64,000 bases of DNA from Scandinavium hiltneri (lineage in GTDB: Bacteria; Pseudomonadota; Gammaproteobacteria; Enterobacterales; Enterobacteriaceae), in NCBI RefSeq assembly GCF_024764835.1, contig NZ_JALIGE010000076.1, positions 186,001 through 250,000 of the forward strand, written 5' to 3'. The position numbers and the translations under genes are program-made. Below are positions 52,187 through 60,962 of this stretch, in pieces (the first letter of the stretch is position 1; each line of letters opens with the position of its first letter). The notes beneath the pieces were generated by a model. It did no database searches and had not been told where the DNA came from. It was given only the letters and a program-made list of their open reading frames with translations.

Positions 52187-53416
52187 ATGTTTCGTGCACT
52201 CCTTCGTCGTTCAGACGTCAGACTTTTTTTCTGCATCAGCGTTCTGTTTTACATCTGTATTCACAGTATTGATGCGTTTCTGGCCCCGATGCTGATCAGT
52301 GACGGGATACAACCTGAAGTTGTGGGATTAATTATGGGGGCCAGCGGTCTGGCGACACTGTTTGTCCGCTTCCCTATCGGCATCCTCTCTGATGTGGTGA
52401 AGAGCCGTAAAATTTTTATCCAGCTCAGCTTGCTGTTGCCGCTGGTCACCTGGCCGATTGCGTGGCTGGAACCTAATTCTATTACCCTGTATCTCGCGAA
52501 AGCGGCCGACGGAGTGACGGCGGCCACATGGGTGCTGTACAACGTCTTATTTATTCGTTACTTCGATCGCAAAGATGCGCCTGCGGCTGTGGCATTACTG
52601 GCGCTCGCAGGGCCGCTGGGCGTCTTTCTCGGCAACTGTATCGGCGGCGCGCTGATCCACTTTTTCGGCCATGGTGCGGGGTATTTTGTTTCAAGCATCT
52701 CCGCCTTTATGGCACTGATCCTGACGATACGTATCAAGGATGTGCATGATGCAACGCGGGCACCGACATTGAGTGCCTGTATCATTAGCGCCCGGCGGCA
52801 ACTGTCAGACCCCTCAGTCTGGTTGATTGGTTTACTCGCCACCCTCGTGATTCTGGTGCCCTTTGCCACACGGGATACCTTAACGCCAATCTATGCTCAA
52901 CAGCTTGGCGGCAAAGCCGGTATCCTGACCCTGTTAAGTAATGTTCATTTGCTGTTTTATGCGCTGGCTATCGCGCTGTGTAGTTCGGTGTTTTATTCCC
53001 GTCTCGGGCTGCTGAATACCGCGCTGATTGCTGTCGTGATGCAGATAGTCTCCAGCGTCGCCATTCCCTATACCAGTAATCTGTATATCATTTATCTCTG
53101 GCAGGCGATGGCTGGCTTTTCGTTTGGGGCCGCCTTTGCCGTCACCATGTCATTGAGTGTGGTGAACACCGCCGACGATGAACAATCGACACGAATGGGG
53201 CTGTTTCAGACTATCTATTCCTGCGGCATGTTTGTCGGTCCGGTGTTAATGGGCATCATGTTGCAACACGTGAACCTGACCTCTGGATATTTAGTGATTG
53301 GCGCGCTGTCGATACTGTCGCTGATCATCACCCCACTTGCCGCACGCAGTGTGCAACACAGACAACGGCCTAAAACCAGCGCCGGTACTGCCGCGCTGAG
53401 CGCCGCCAGAGAGTAA
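52187..53416 (+). CDS. MFS transporter of the LacI-controlled gene set
   Basis: A 409-residue, 12-helix MFS protein. The motif between helices 2 and 3 is RFPIGILSDVVKSRKIFIQL; conserved MAGFSFGAAFAVTMSLSVVN in the second half. GAGG lies 8 bases before the ATG. Divergence from the LacI gene with operators at its promoter implies it imports (or exports) the compound handled by the HisD-like/NTF2-like genes. Substrate unknown. Confidence 0.85.
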   Translation: MFRALLRRSDVRLFFCISVLFYICIHSIDAFLAPMLISDGIQPEVVGLIMGASGLATLFVRFPIGILSDVVKSRKIFIQLSLLLPLVTWPIAWLEPNSITLYLAKAADGVTAATWVLYNVLFIRYFDRKDAPAAVALLALAGPLGVFLGNCIGGALIHFFGHGAGYFVSSISAFMALILTIRIKDVHDATRAPTLSACIISARRQLSDPSVWLIGLLATLVILVPFATRDTLTPIYAQQLGGKAGILTLLSNVHLLFYALAIALCSSVFYSRLGLLNTALIAVVMQIVSSVAIPYTSNLYIIYLWQAMAGFSFGAAFAVTMSLSVVNTADDEQSTRMGLFQTIYSCGMFVGPVLMGIMLQHVNLTSGYLVIGALSILSLIITPLAARSVQHRQRPKTSAGTAALSAARE

Positions 53417-53763
53417 ACCACGGCAGTCGCGCTTCTTGCGACGGACCACAACGCTTCTGCCCCCGACGACGGCTGTCGGGGCGCTGAGCCGGAATATTTT
53501 GGTCCTGCGTTAAGGGCCAATAATCAGATCAAAGTGTCACATATGTTAATTTAATGTTTTATTTTTGTGATGCGGCATCCGAATTCGCTGTACCACTTTT
53601 GTGCGTTTTCCTCCCCACGCCTACGCTGATCGTTCACCTGAAAAATCCCATTCGCCCGTGCAGACGGCGTTTCCCGCGTCCCCGGCAACATGGCATATAT
53701 CGTGCTTTGTTATTCAGGTAACACGCTATGAAAGTATGAGAGCACGCTGTCATCGAGGCGACC
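53417..53763. other. Intergenic region between the MFS and RpiR genes
   Basis: 347 bp without a gene. A GC hairpin near 53459-53480 (CCCCGAC / GTCGGGG) has no T-run, so it is at best a weak terminator for the MFS gene. The stretch 53520-53580 is A+T-rich and probably contains the promoter of the RpiR regulator. It marks the border between two functional modules. Confidence 0.6.
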
Positions 53764-54630
53764 ATGAGCGATAACGCAGACCTGTTCAGAAAAATTGAAT
53801 CCGCTTTCAGCCTTCTTACGCCGAGTGAAAAACGAATTGGCTCCTGGCTGCTGAGCCATCGGGAACATATTCCCTTTGAGACTGCCGACAGCATTGCGCT
53901 GGCGACCGGCACCAGCGGCATCACCGTGGGGCGCTATTTGCGCAAGCTGGGTTATCGCAATCTCGAGGATGTTAAAAACAGCCTGAAAGCGCATTCCAGC
54001 TCGCCGTATCGCCACTGGGGCGTGACCGACAGGCTGGATAGCTGGGCGCAGCAACAGCACCAGCCCGACCGGGAAAGTCTTTCCCTGCAGATGGAGCTGG
54101 ATGCCATACGCTACGTTTACCAACTCGCTTCACAGGAAACCTTCGTTCGCATCAGCCAGCGAATTGCGCATGCTGACGCCATTATCGTGGTCGGTATCCA
54201 GTCGACCCGTGGCATCGCCAACACCTTTTTCAGCCATCTCGAATATCTGCGCCCGCGGGTTATCTACGCCGACGGCAGTTCCGGCAGCTGGCTGGAAGCA
54301 CTGAATTCTGAGTACCGCGATCCCTATATTGTGCTGACGGATACGCGCGCCTACTCCATTACCGCACGCCAGTTTTGTCAGGCGGCTGCGGCACGCAACA
54401 TCTCAATGGCGCTGGTCACCGATATCTGGTGCCCGTGGGCACGCGATTACCCACTGGATTTATTACAGGTCAAAACCGATACCGGCCATTTCTGGGATTC
54501 CCTCGCACCGGTGAGTTGTCTTTTCAATCTGTTGCTGTCGGCGGTAGTAGAACAGTTGGGTCCGGCACTCCCGGAACGGCTTGCGCACAATCGCCAGCTT
54601 CAGCAGGAATTTGGGCAGTTTGAACGTTAA
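53764..54630 (+). CDS. RpiR-family transcriptional regulator
   Basis: A 288-residue regulator with an N-terminal HTH_6 domain (SLLTPSEKRIGSWLLSHREH; TGTSGITVGRYLRKLGYRN) and a C-terminal SIS domain (about 125-260; ADAIIVVGIQSTRGIANTFF). RpiR proteins usually sense phosphosugars; here the position, 18 bases before ddpX in the same direction, points to control of D-Ala-D-Ala dipeptide use, perhaps through an amino-sugar phosphate. E. coli ddp is instead linked to RpoS/nitrogen control. Confidence 0.9.
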   Translation: MSDNADLFRKIESAFSLLTPSEKRIGSWLLSHREHIPFETADSIALATGTSGITVGRYLRKLGYRNLEDVKNSLKAHSSSPYRHWGVTDRLDSWAQQQHQPDRESLSLQMELDAIRYVYQLASQETFVRISQRIAHADAIIVVGIQSTRGIANTFFSHLEYLRPRVIYADGSSGSWLEALNSEYRDPYIVLTDTRAYSITARQFCQAAAARNISMALVTDIWCPWARDYPLDLLQVKTDTGHFWDSLAPVSCLFNLLLSAVVEQLGPALPERLAHNRQLQQEFGQFER

Positions 54631-54648
54631 TCAGACAGGAACGTTGAG

Positions 54649-55227
54649 ATGAGTGAAAAACAACAACTGGTCGATATCGCCACCCGCTTTCCCGGGTTGA
54701 AGATAAACCTGAAATACGCCACCGCCGATAACATCACCGGTCGGGCGATTTACAGTGAAGCACGCTGTCTGCTGCATCCAGAGGCCGCAAGGGCACTGGA
54801 GAAAAGTCTGGCGATTGCCGATGCCGCCGGATTGACGCTACTGGTACTGGACGCCTATCGCCCGCAACAGGCGCAGGCGTATCTGTGGGAGGCCTGTCCT
54901 AATCAGGAATATGTCGTCCCGCTGTCACGCGGCTCGAACCACAGTCGCGGCACAGCCATCGACGTCACACTGCTGGACGGTCAGGGCGAACCGCTGGATA
55001 TGGGTACCGATTTTGATGAGATGGATGTCCTTTCACATCCTTACCATCCGGACGTTCCCCTGACTGCCCAGCGCAATCGTCTGTTGCTCAACGCCATTAT
55101 GTTCGGTGGCGGCTTTGTCGGGATCACCAGCGAATGGTGGCATTTTGAAGTGCCGGGTGCGGCCGGTTATCCGCTGCTTGATGATGTATTCACCTGTATT
55201 TCTCCAGACCAATGCGACGGAGTTTAG
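54649..55227 (+). CDS. ddpX: D-alanyl-D-alanine dipeptidase DdpX
   Basis: A 192-residue VanX-type zinc dipeptidase. Metal ligands are in GSNHSRGTAIDVTLLD (His, Asp) and the C-terminal SEWWHFEVPG (catalytic Glu area and His); the Arg of DAYRPQQAQAYLWEA is also conserved. It splits D-Ala-D-Ala for use as carbon and nitrogen. Closely similar to E. coli DdpX. No signal peptide, so it acts on dipeptide brought in by the transporter encoded next. Confidence 0.94.
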   Translation: MSEKQQLVDIATRFPGLKINLKYATADNITGRAIYSEARCLLHPEAARALEKSLAIADAAGLTLLVLDAYRPQQAQAYLWEACPNQEYVVPLSRGSNHSRGTAIDVTLLDGQGEPLDMGTDFDEMDVLSHPYHPDVPLTAQRNRLLLNAIMFGGGFVGITSEWWHFEVPGAAGYPLLDDVFTCISPDQCDGV

Positions 55228-55229
55228 CC

Positions 55230-56792
55230 ATGAACAAGACCCACACAGCCTCTTTACATGTTCGCCCTATGCTGCTTGCTGCGGCCCTGGCAGCTTTTGC
55301 TCATCCGGCTTTAGCGGCCGTTCCAAAAGATATGCTGGTGATTGGCAAAGCCGCCGATCCGCAAACCCTGGATCCCGCCGTCACTATTGATAATAACGAC
55401 TGGACCGTCACCTATCCGGCTTATCAGCGCCTGGTGAAATACAAAACCGAAAACGGGAAAGGTTCCACGGACGTCGAGGGTGACCTGGCGGAAAAATGGC
55501 AGACCTCCGACGACGGTAAAGTCTGGACCTTTACCCTGCACAACAACGCACAATTTGACGACGGCACCCCGGTTACTGCTGAAGCGGTAAAACTTTCCTT
55601 CGAACGCCTGTTACGCATCAAACAAGGTCCGTCAGAGGCCTTTCCTGCCAGTCTGAAAATTGATGCGGTCGACCCGACAACGGTACGATTTACCCTCAGC
55701 GAACCGTTCGCTCCCTTCCTGCACACCCTCGCCAATGACGGGGCTTCCATCATTAACCCGACGGTATTAAAAGCACACGCCGCCGATGATGCCAGGGGGT
55801 ATCTGGCTGAGCATACTGCGGGCTCGGGAGCCTTTAAACTGCAACGCTGGCAAAAAGGCCAGCAGTTGATCCTCGTCCCTAATCCGCATTTCAGCGGCCC
55901 GGCCCCGACCTTTAAGCGCGTTAGCGTTAAAATTATCGGCGAAAGCGCAGCCCGTCGCCTTCAGGTCACCAAAGGTGATGTGGACATTGCCGACGCCCTG
56001 CCGGTGGATCAGTTCGCGGCACTGAAAACAGAAGGCAAAGTGGCGGTCAATGATTACCCGGCGCTGCGTGTCACCTATCTGTATCTGAACAACAGCAAAC
56101 CGCCGATGAATCAGGTTGACCTGCGGCGTGCCGTCTCCTGGGCGACTGATTATCAGGGGATGGTGAAAGGGATCCTCGGCGGTAATGGTAAGCAGATGCG
56201 TGGGCCTATTCCAGAAGGAATGTGGGGTTACGACGCCAACGCCATGCAGTACAGTTTCGACCTCGACAAAGCCAAATCGGCATTCGAGAAAGTTGCCAGC
56301 AAGCCGTCATCGCTCACCTTCCTCTATTCCGATAGCGACCCTAACTGGGAACCTATTGCCCTCTCGACGCAGGCAAATCTGCAAAAACTGGGGATAGGCG
56401 TCAAGCTGGAGAAACTGGCGAACGCCACCATGCGCGAGCGCATCGGTAAAGGGGATTACGACATCGCCATCGGTAACTGGAGCCCCGATTTTGCCGATCC
56501 GTATATGTTCATGAATTACTGGTTCGAATCCGACAAAAAAGGGCTGCCGGGAAACCGCTCGTTCTATAGCAATCCGCAGGTCGATGCTCTGCTGAAAAAA
56601 GCCGTCTCAACCACCGACCAGACCGCGCGTACCCAGGATTACCAGGCTGCGCAAAAAAGGGTCATCGATGAGGCGGCGTATGTCTATCTGTTCCAGAAAA
56701 ACTATCAGGTCGCCGTCAATAAAGAGGTCAAAGGCTACGTGTTTAACCCCATGCTGGAGCAGATCTTCAACATCGCGGAGATGCACAAATAA
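55230..56792 (+). CDS. ddpA: D,D-dipeptide ABC transporter substrate-binding protein DdpA
   Basis: A 520-residue periplasmic binding protein (SBP family 5; E. coli DdpA 516). Signal peptide cleaved near AHPALA|AVPKDMLVIGKAADPQTLD. Long conserved segments, such as YDIAIGNWSPDFADPYMFMN, closely match E. coli DdpA. ATG at 55230 lies 2 bases after the ddpX stop with ACGGAG upstream. A UUCG-loop hairpin follows, which may stabilise this part of the message. Confidence 0.94.
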   Translation: MNKTHTASLHVRPMLLAAALAAFAHPALAAVPKDMLVIGKAADPQTLDPAVTIDNNDWTVTYPAYQRLVKYKTENGKGSTDVEGDLAEKWQTSDDGKVWTFTLHNNAQFDDGTPVTAEAVKLSFERLLRIKQGPSEAFPASLKIDAVDPTTVRFTLSEPFAPFLHTLANDGASIINPTVLKAHAADDARGYLAEHTAGSGAFKLQRWQKGQQLILVPNPHFSGPAPTFKRVSVKIIGESAARRLQVTKGDVDIADALPVDQFAALKTEGKVAVNDYPALRVTYLYLNNSKPPMNQVDLRRAVSWATDYQGMVKGILGGNGKQMRGPIPEGMWGYDANAMQYSFDLDKAKSAFEKVASKPSSLTFLYSDSDPNWEPIALSTQANLQKLGIGVKLEKLANATMRERIGKGDYDIAIGNWSPDFADPYMFMNYWFESDKKGLPGNRSFYSNPQVDALLKKAVSTTDQTARTQDYQAAQKRVIDEAAYVYLFQKNYQVAVNKEVKGYVFNPMLEQIFNIAEMHK

Positions 56793-56816
56793 CCCTCAGC
56801 ATCATTACCACACGAT

Positions 56817-56836
56817 GCCAGGCCTTCGGGCCTGGC
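56817..56836 (+). other. Perfect UUCG-tetraloop hairpin between ddpA and ddpB
   Basis: GCCAGGCC-TTCG-GGCCTGGC, an 8 bp perfect stem with the extra-stable UUCG loop and no T-run. Such hairpins after a binding-protein gene usually protect the upstream message or damp expression of the following permease genes. Confidence 0.8.
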
Positions 56837-56849
56837 AGAGGGCGTCAAT

Positions 56850-57872
56850 ATGAGTTTCTGGAGTTTACTACGCCAGCGCTGCTGGGGACTGGTTCTGGTC
56901 GTCATCGGGGTTTGTGTGATCACCTTTATTATTTCACACCTGATCCCCGGTGACCCGGCGCGCCTGCTGGCCGGTGAGCGAGCCAGCGATGAAATTGTGC
57001 AGCACATTCGTCATCAACTGGGGCTTGATCTGCCGCTGTGGCAGCAATTCGCCCATTATGTCAACGCCCTGGCCCACGGCGATTTAGGCACCTCCATCCG
57101 TACCGGCCGCCCGGTGCTGGAAGATTTGCGGGCCTTTTTCCCCGCGACCCTTGAGCTGGCGATCTGTGCTTTGTTTATTGCGCTGATTGTCGGTGTACCG
57201 CTGGGGGTGCTGTCGGCGGTTTACCGCAATCGCTGGACCGATCATCTGGTGCGACTGATGGCGCTGACCGGAATCTCCACTCCAGCATTCTGGCTGGGAC
57301 TCGGGGTTATCGTGTTGTTTTACGGCAAGCTCAACCTGCTGCCGGGTAGCGGACGGCTGGATGACTGGCTTGACCCACCGGCCCGCATCACCGGTTTCTA
57401 TCTCATTGATTCGCTGCTGGCCGGGGACATGGAGGTGTTCTTCAACGCGCTACAGCACCTGATATTGCCTGCATTAACGCTGGCGTTTGTTCACGTCGGA
57501 ATTGTCGCCCGCCAGATCCGCTCCGCGATGCTGGAACAACTGGGCGAGGATTATGTCCGCACCGCGCTGGCGAGCGGTCTGAGCAAGTTCACTATCGTGG
57601 TGCGCTACGCCTTGCCAAATGCGCTGATCCCTTCCGTCACGGTACTGGGGCTGGCACTCGGTGACCTGCTGTACGGCGCAGTGCTCACCGAAACGGTGTT
57701 CTCCTGGCCCGGGATGGGGGCTTACGTAGTGACCTCTATTCAGTCCCTCGATTTCCCGGCGGTGATGGGCTTTGCCATCGTGGTGTCGTTTGCTTACGTG
57801 TTGGTGAATCTGGCCGTTGACTTACTGTATTTGTGGATTGATCCGCGCGTTGGAAGGGGAGAAAAACAATGA
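56850..57872 (+). CDS. ddpB: D,D-dipeptide ABC transporter permease DdpB
   Basis: A 340-residue inner-membrane permease of the DppB type (E. coli DdpB 340). N-terminal helix FWSLLRQRCWGLVLVVIGVC, the GDPARLLAG motif, and the ABC-contact loop EDYVRTALASGLSKFTIVVR. Pairs with DdpC. Its stop overlaps the ddpC start (ATGA). Confidence 0.93.
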   Translation: MSFWSLLRQRCWGLVLVVIGVCVITFIISHLIPGDPARLLAGERASDEIVQHIRHQLGLDLPLWQQFAHYVNALAHGDLGTSIRTGRPVLEDLRAFFPATLELAICALFIALIVGVPLGVLSAVYRNRWTDHLVRLMALTGISTPAFWLGLGVIVLFYGKLNLLPGSGRLDDWLDPPARITGFYLIDSLLAGDMEVFFNALQHLILPALTLAFVHVGIVARQIRSAMLEQLGEDYVRTALASGLSKFTIVVRYALPNALIPSVTVLGLALGDLLYGAVLTETVFSWPGMGAYVVTSIQSLDFPAVMGFAIVVSFAYVLVNLAVDLLYLWIDPRVGRGEKQ

Positions 57873-58762
57873 TGATGACCCAGCAACAACCGCTAGCGGT
57901 GGTGAAAAGGAACCCCGCGCTTATCTGGAAACGCCGACTGTGGCTGTTACGTAAAAGTCCGTTAACCCTTATCGGCGGTGGGATCATGGTGCTGGTGCTG
58001 CTGCTGATGATCTTCTCGCCCTGGCTGGTCCCGCACGATCCGAATGCCATCGATTTGTCCGCCCGCTTGCTAGCCCCTTCTCTCACCCACTGGTTTGGGA
58101 CCGATGAAGTCGGACGGGACCTCTTCAGTCGGGTGCTGATCGGTAGCCAGCAATCGGTGGCCGCAGGACTGGCGGTGGTGCTTATCGCCGGGATCAGCGG
58201 TTCGCTGCTGGGCTGCCTTTCCGGCGTGCTCGGCGGGCGCAGCGACGCCCTTATTATGCGGCTGATGGACATTATGTTATCGATTCCCTCACTGGTGCTG
58301 ACCATGGCGCTGGCGGCGGCACTCGGCCCCAGTCTGTTCAACGCCATGTTGGCCATCGCCATTGTGCGCATTCCGTTTTATGTACGCCTGGCACGTGGCC
58401 AAACGCTGGTGGTGCGTCAACACACCTTTGTTGAGGCGTCCGTCACTTTTGGTGCCTCCCGCTGGCATTTGATCAGCTGGCATATTTTGCGGAATGCCCT
58501 GCCCCCGCTGGTCGTTCAGGCATCGCTGGATATCGGCAGCGCCATTCTGATGGCCGCAACGCTGGGGTTTATCGGCCTGGGAGCACAACAACCGACGGCA
58601 GAATGGGGAGCGATGGTCGCTAATGGGCGTAACTATGTGCTTGATCAGTGGTGGTATTGCGCCTTTCCTGGTGCAGCCATTCTGATTACCGCAGTGGGAT
58701 TTAATCTGTTTGGCGACGGAATTCAGGACCTGCTGGATCCGAAATCGGGAGGGCGTCAGTGA
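57869..58762 (+). CDS. ddpC: D,D-dipeptide ABC transporter permease DdpC
   Basis: A 297-residue DppC-type permease (E. coli 298). Conserved WFGTDEVGRDLFSRVLIGSQ near residue 72 and the coupling loop TFVEASVTFGASRWHLISWH. Three consecutive ATG codons open the gene; AGGGGAG lies 8 bases before the first. Overlaps ddpB by 4 bases and ddpD by one. Confidence 0.93.
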   Translation: MMMTQQQPLAVVKRNPALIWKRRLWLLRKSPLTLIGGGIMVLVLLLMIFSPWLVPHDPNAIDLSARLLAPSLTHWFGTDEVGRDLFSRVLIGSQQSVAAGLAVVLIAGISGSLLGCLSGVLGGRSDALIMRLMDIMLSIPSLVLTMALAAALGPSLFNAMLAIAIVRIPFYVRLARGQTLVVRQHTFVEASVTFGASRWHLISWHILRNALPPLVVQASLDIGSAILMAATLGFIGLGAQQPTAEWGAMVANGRNYVLDQWWYCAFPGAAILITAVGFNLFGDGIQDLLDPKSGGRQ

Positions 58763-59748
58763 TGAGCGAGCTGGTATTAAGCATTCAGGACCTGCGTTTA
58801 AGCTTCCCGCTCTATCAAAGCGAGGCGCATGTACTGAACGCGGTTTCCCTGCACGTTAACCGGGGGGAAATCGTCGGTGTGGTGGGTGAATCCGGATCCG
58901 GCAAATCAGTGACGGCAATGGTCGCGATGCGCCTGATCCCATCCGATAGCTACCATATCAATAGTGGCAGCGTGAACCTGCTCGGCACCGACATGCTGAC
59001 AGCCCCGGAGAAAACCTTGCGCACGCTACGTGGCCGTCGGGTGGCGATGATCTTTCAGGAGCCGATGACCGCCCTCAATCCCACACGCCGCATTGGCAAG
59101 CAGATGGTCGATGTGATTCGTCAGCATCGCCGCTTATCCGTTCGCGATGCCCGCGCGCATGCCGCCTCGCTGTTAACGGATATGCAAATAGCCGATCCGT
59201 TACAGGTGATGGACCGCTACCCTTTTGAACTTTCCGGCGGAATGCGTCAGCGAGTGATGATTGCCCTCGCCTTCTCCTGCGACCCGGACCTGCTGATTGC
59301 CGATGAACCGACTACCGCGCTGGATGTCACGGTCCAGCGCCAGGTGCTGCGACTGCTGAAACAAAAAGCGAAAGCCACGGGCACCGCCGTCCTGTTTATT
59401 AGCCATGATATGGCGATCATCGCCCAGCTTTGTGATCGTTTGTATGTGATGTACGCCGGATCGGTAATCGAAAGCGGGGAGACTCACAGCCTGTTGAACC
59501 ATCCACAGCATCCTTACACCCTCGGTTTGTTGAACAGTGCGCCAGAATTCCGCGAGCCTCGTTCTACGCTTCCTTCTATTCCTGGAACGGTGCCCAATCT
59601 GGCAAACTTACCGGCAGGCTGTGTCTTCCGTGAGCGCTGTTTCGCCGCGGGTGAAGCCTGTGGCAACGTGCCCCCTTTACGCCCGCTGGATGACGGCAGC
59701 CGGGCCATCGCCTGCTGGTATCCACAACAGGAGAACGCGCATGTCTGA
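58762..59748 (+). CDS. ddpD: D,D-dipeptide ABC transporter ATP-binding protein DdpD
   Basis: A 328-residue ATPase of the DppD type (E. coli length). Walker A GESGSGKS, signature LSGGMRQR, Walker B LLIADEPT and the C-terminal oligopeptide/dipeptide transporter domain with Cys-rich GCVFRERCFAAGEAC (possible iron-sulfur site). The ATG at 58762 is preferred to a GTG three bases earlier. Confidence 0.93.
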   Translation: MSELVLSIQDLRLSFPLYQSEAHVLNAVSLHVNRGEIVGVVGESGSGKSVTAMVAMRLIPSDSYHINSGSVNLLGTDMLTAPEKTLRTLRGRRVAMIFQEPMTALNPTRRIGKQMVDVIRQHRRLSVRDARAHAASLLTDMQIADPLQVMDRYPFELSGGMRQRVMIALAFSCDPDLLIADEPTTALDVTVQRQVLRLLKQKAKATGTAVLFISHDMAIIAQLCDRLYVMYAGSVIESGETHSLLNHPQHPYTLGLLNSAPEFREPRSTLPSIPGTVPNLANLPAGCVFRERCFAAGEACGNVPPLRPLDDGSRAIACWYPQQENAHV

Positions 59749-60700
59749 CTGCCTGCTCGAACTGACCAATGTTCACCTTGCCTTCCCGTCACGGAGAAAC
59801 TGGCTCGGTAAGGTGACCGAATATGTTCATGCGCTCAATGGCCTGGATTTAACGGTACGACGCGGCGAAACGCTGGGTATTGTGGGGGAGTCTGGCTGCG
59901 GCAAAAGCACCCTGGCAAAACTGTTAATGGGCATGCTGACGCCGGGCACAGGCCAGCTTGACCGTTCCCGCTTACCGGCGGACAGGCCTGGAGGCGGAAT
60001 GCAGATGGTGTTTCAGGATCCGCTCTCCTCACTCGATCCACGGCTGCCGGTCTGGCGCATCATCACGGAGCCGGTATGGATAGCATCGCGATCCAGTGAA
60101 AAGGTTCGCCGGGCGCTGGCAGAAAAACTGGCGCAACAGGTCGGGGTTCGGCCAGAGTATCTTGACCGCCCACCGCACGCCTTTTCCGGCGGGCAGCGAC
60201 AGCGTATCGCTATCGCCCGCGCGTTATCTGCCCAGCCCGATATTATGGTGCTCGACGAGCCCACCTCTGCACTGGATATTTCAGTACAGGCGCAAATCCT
60301 GAATCTGCTGGTGACGTTGCAGCGACAGCAAAATCTGACCTACATTCTCATTTCGCATAACGTCTCGGTAGTGCGTCATATGAGCGACCGCGTGGCGGTG
60401 ATGTATCTCGGCCAGGTGGTGGAAATGGGCGAGACGCAAAGCGTGCTCGAAGCTCCGGCCCATCCTTATACCCGGCTGCTAATGGAATCCGTGCCACGTC
60501 TCGACACCCCGCTGGGAGAAGCGCCGCAAAACACCGAGCTGCCCGGTAACCGTCATCTGCCGGCAGGCTGCTATTTTCGCGAGCGCTGTCCGTGGGCTGA
60601 AAGTGGCTGCGCAGTGCCTCAACCGTTACGCAGGCTGACAGACAACCATGCCACGCGTTGCTGGAAAGCGGAGAAAATCATCGCAATGGGAGGTAAATAA
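59741..60700 (+). CDS. ddpF: D,D-dipeptide ABC transporter ATP-binding protein DdpF
   Basis: A 319-residue DppF-type ATPase (E. coli 308). Walker A GESGCGKS, signature FSGGQRQR, Walker B IMVLDEPT; Cys-rich tail GCYFRERCPWAESGC. CAGGAGAA precedes the ATG, which overlaps the end of ddpD by 8 bases. Last gene of the operon; no clear terminator lies between it and the second tRNA promoter. Confidence 0.93.
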   Translation: MSDCLLELTNVHLAFPSRRNWLGKVTEYVHALNGLDLTVRRGETLGIVGESGCGKSTLAKLLMGMLTPGTGQLDRSRLPADRPGGGMQMVFQDPLSSLDPRLPVWRIITEPVWIASRSSEKVRRALAEKLAQQVGVRPEYLDRPPHAFSGGQRQRIAIARALSAQPDIMVLDEPTSALDISVQAQILNLLVTLQRQQNLTYILISHNVSVVRHMSDRVAVMYLGQVVEMGETQSVLEAPAHPYTRLLMESVPRLDTPLGEAPQNTELPGNRHLPAGCYFRERCPWAESGCAVPQPLRRLTDNHATRCWKAEKIIAMGGK

Positions 60701-60762
60701 GAGCGAAACCGCTAAGGGGTGTTCATTGCTTAACCGTAAACGCCAAAATAAGGAAAATATTC

Positions 60763-60791
60763 TTGACCGTTTTCATCCAACTCCCTATAGT
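60763..60791 (+). promoter_or_regulatory. Promoter of second tRNA-Ser
   Basis: TTGACC, 17 bases, TATAGT, then AGCGCCCCG discriminator. The architecture equals that of the first tRNA promoter but the sequence differs throughout, so the two genes do not share a duplicated promoter. Confidence 0.9.
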
Positions 60792-60833
60792 AGCGCCCCG
60801 TTGCCCCCGAGAGGAAAGGCAGCGATACAATAT

Positions 60834-60921
60834 GGTGAGGTGTCCGAGTGGCTGAAGGAGCACGCCTGGAAAGTGTGTATACGGCAACGTATCGAGGGTT
60901 CGAACCCCTCTCTCACCGCCA
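60834..60921 (+). tRNA. tRNA-Ser(GGA), second copy
   Basis: All 88 bases equal the tRNA at 46901-46988, including anticodon GGA and encoded CCA. It is full length with its own promoter and terminator, not a 3' fragment of the kind left by integrases. Confidence 0.98.
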
Positions 60922-60934
60922 TATCTTAAGAAGA

Positions 60935-60962
60935 GCTCGTACGAAAGTACGGGCTTTTTTTT
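60935..60962 (+). terminator. tRNA-Ser terminator (right copy)
   Basis: Same hairpin as at 47002-47029 (GCTCGTAC-GAAA-GTACGGGC plus eight T residues). Confidence 0.93.

Noticed and set aside
53530..53580. Possible CRP site upstream of the RpiR gene (TGTGATGCGGCATC)
   Set aside because: Only one half-site matches TGTGA; the second half does not fit TCACA.
46989..60826. Integrase-driven genomic island at tRNA-Ser
   Set aside because: No integrase, excisionase or partial tRNA fragment is visible; both tRNA copies are complete with separate promoters. The block is reported as tRNA-flanked, not as an integrative element.
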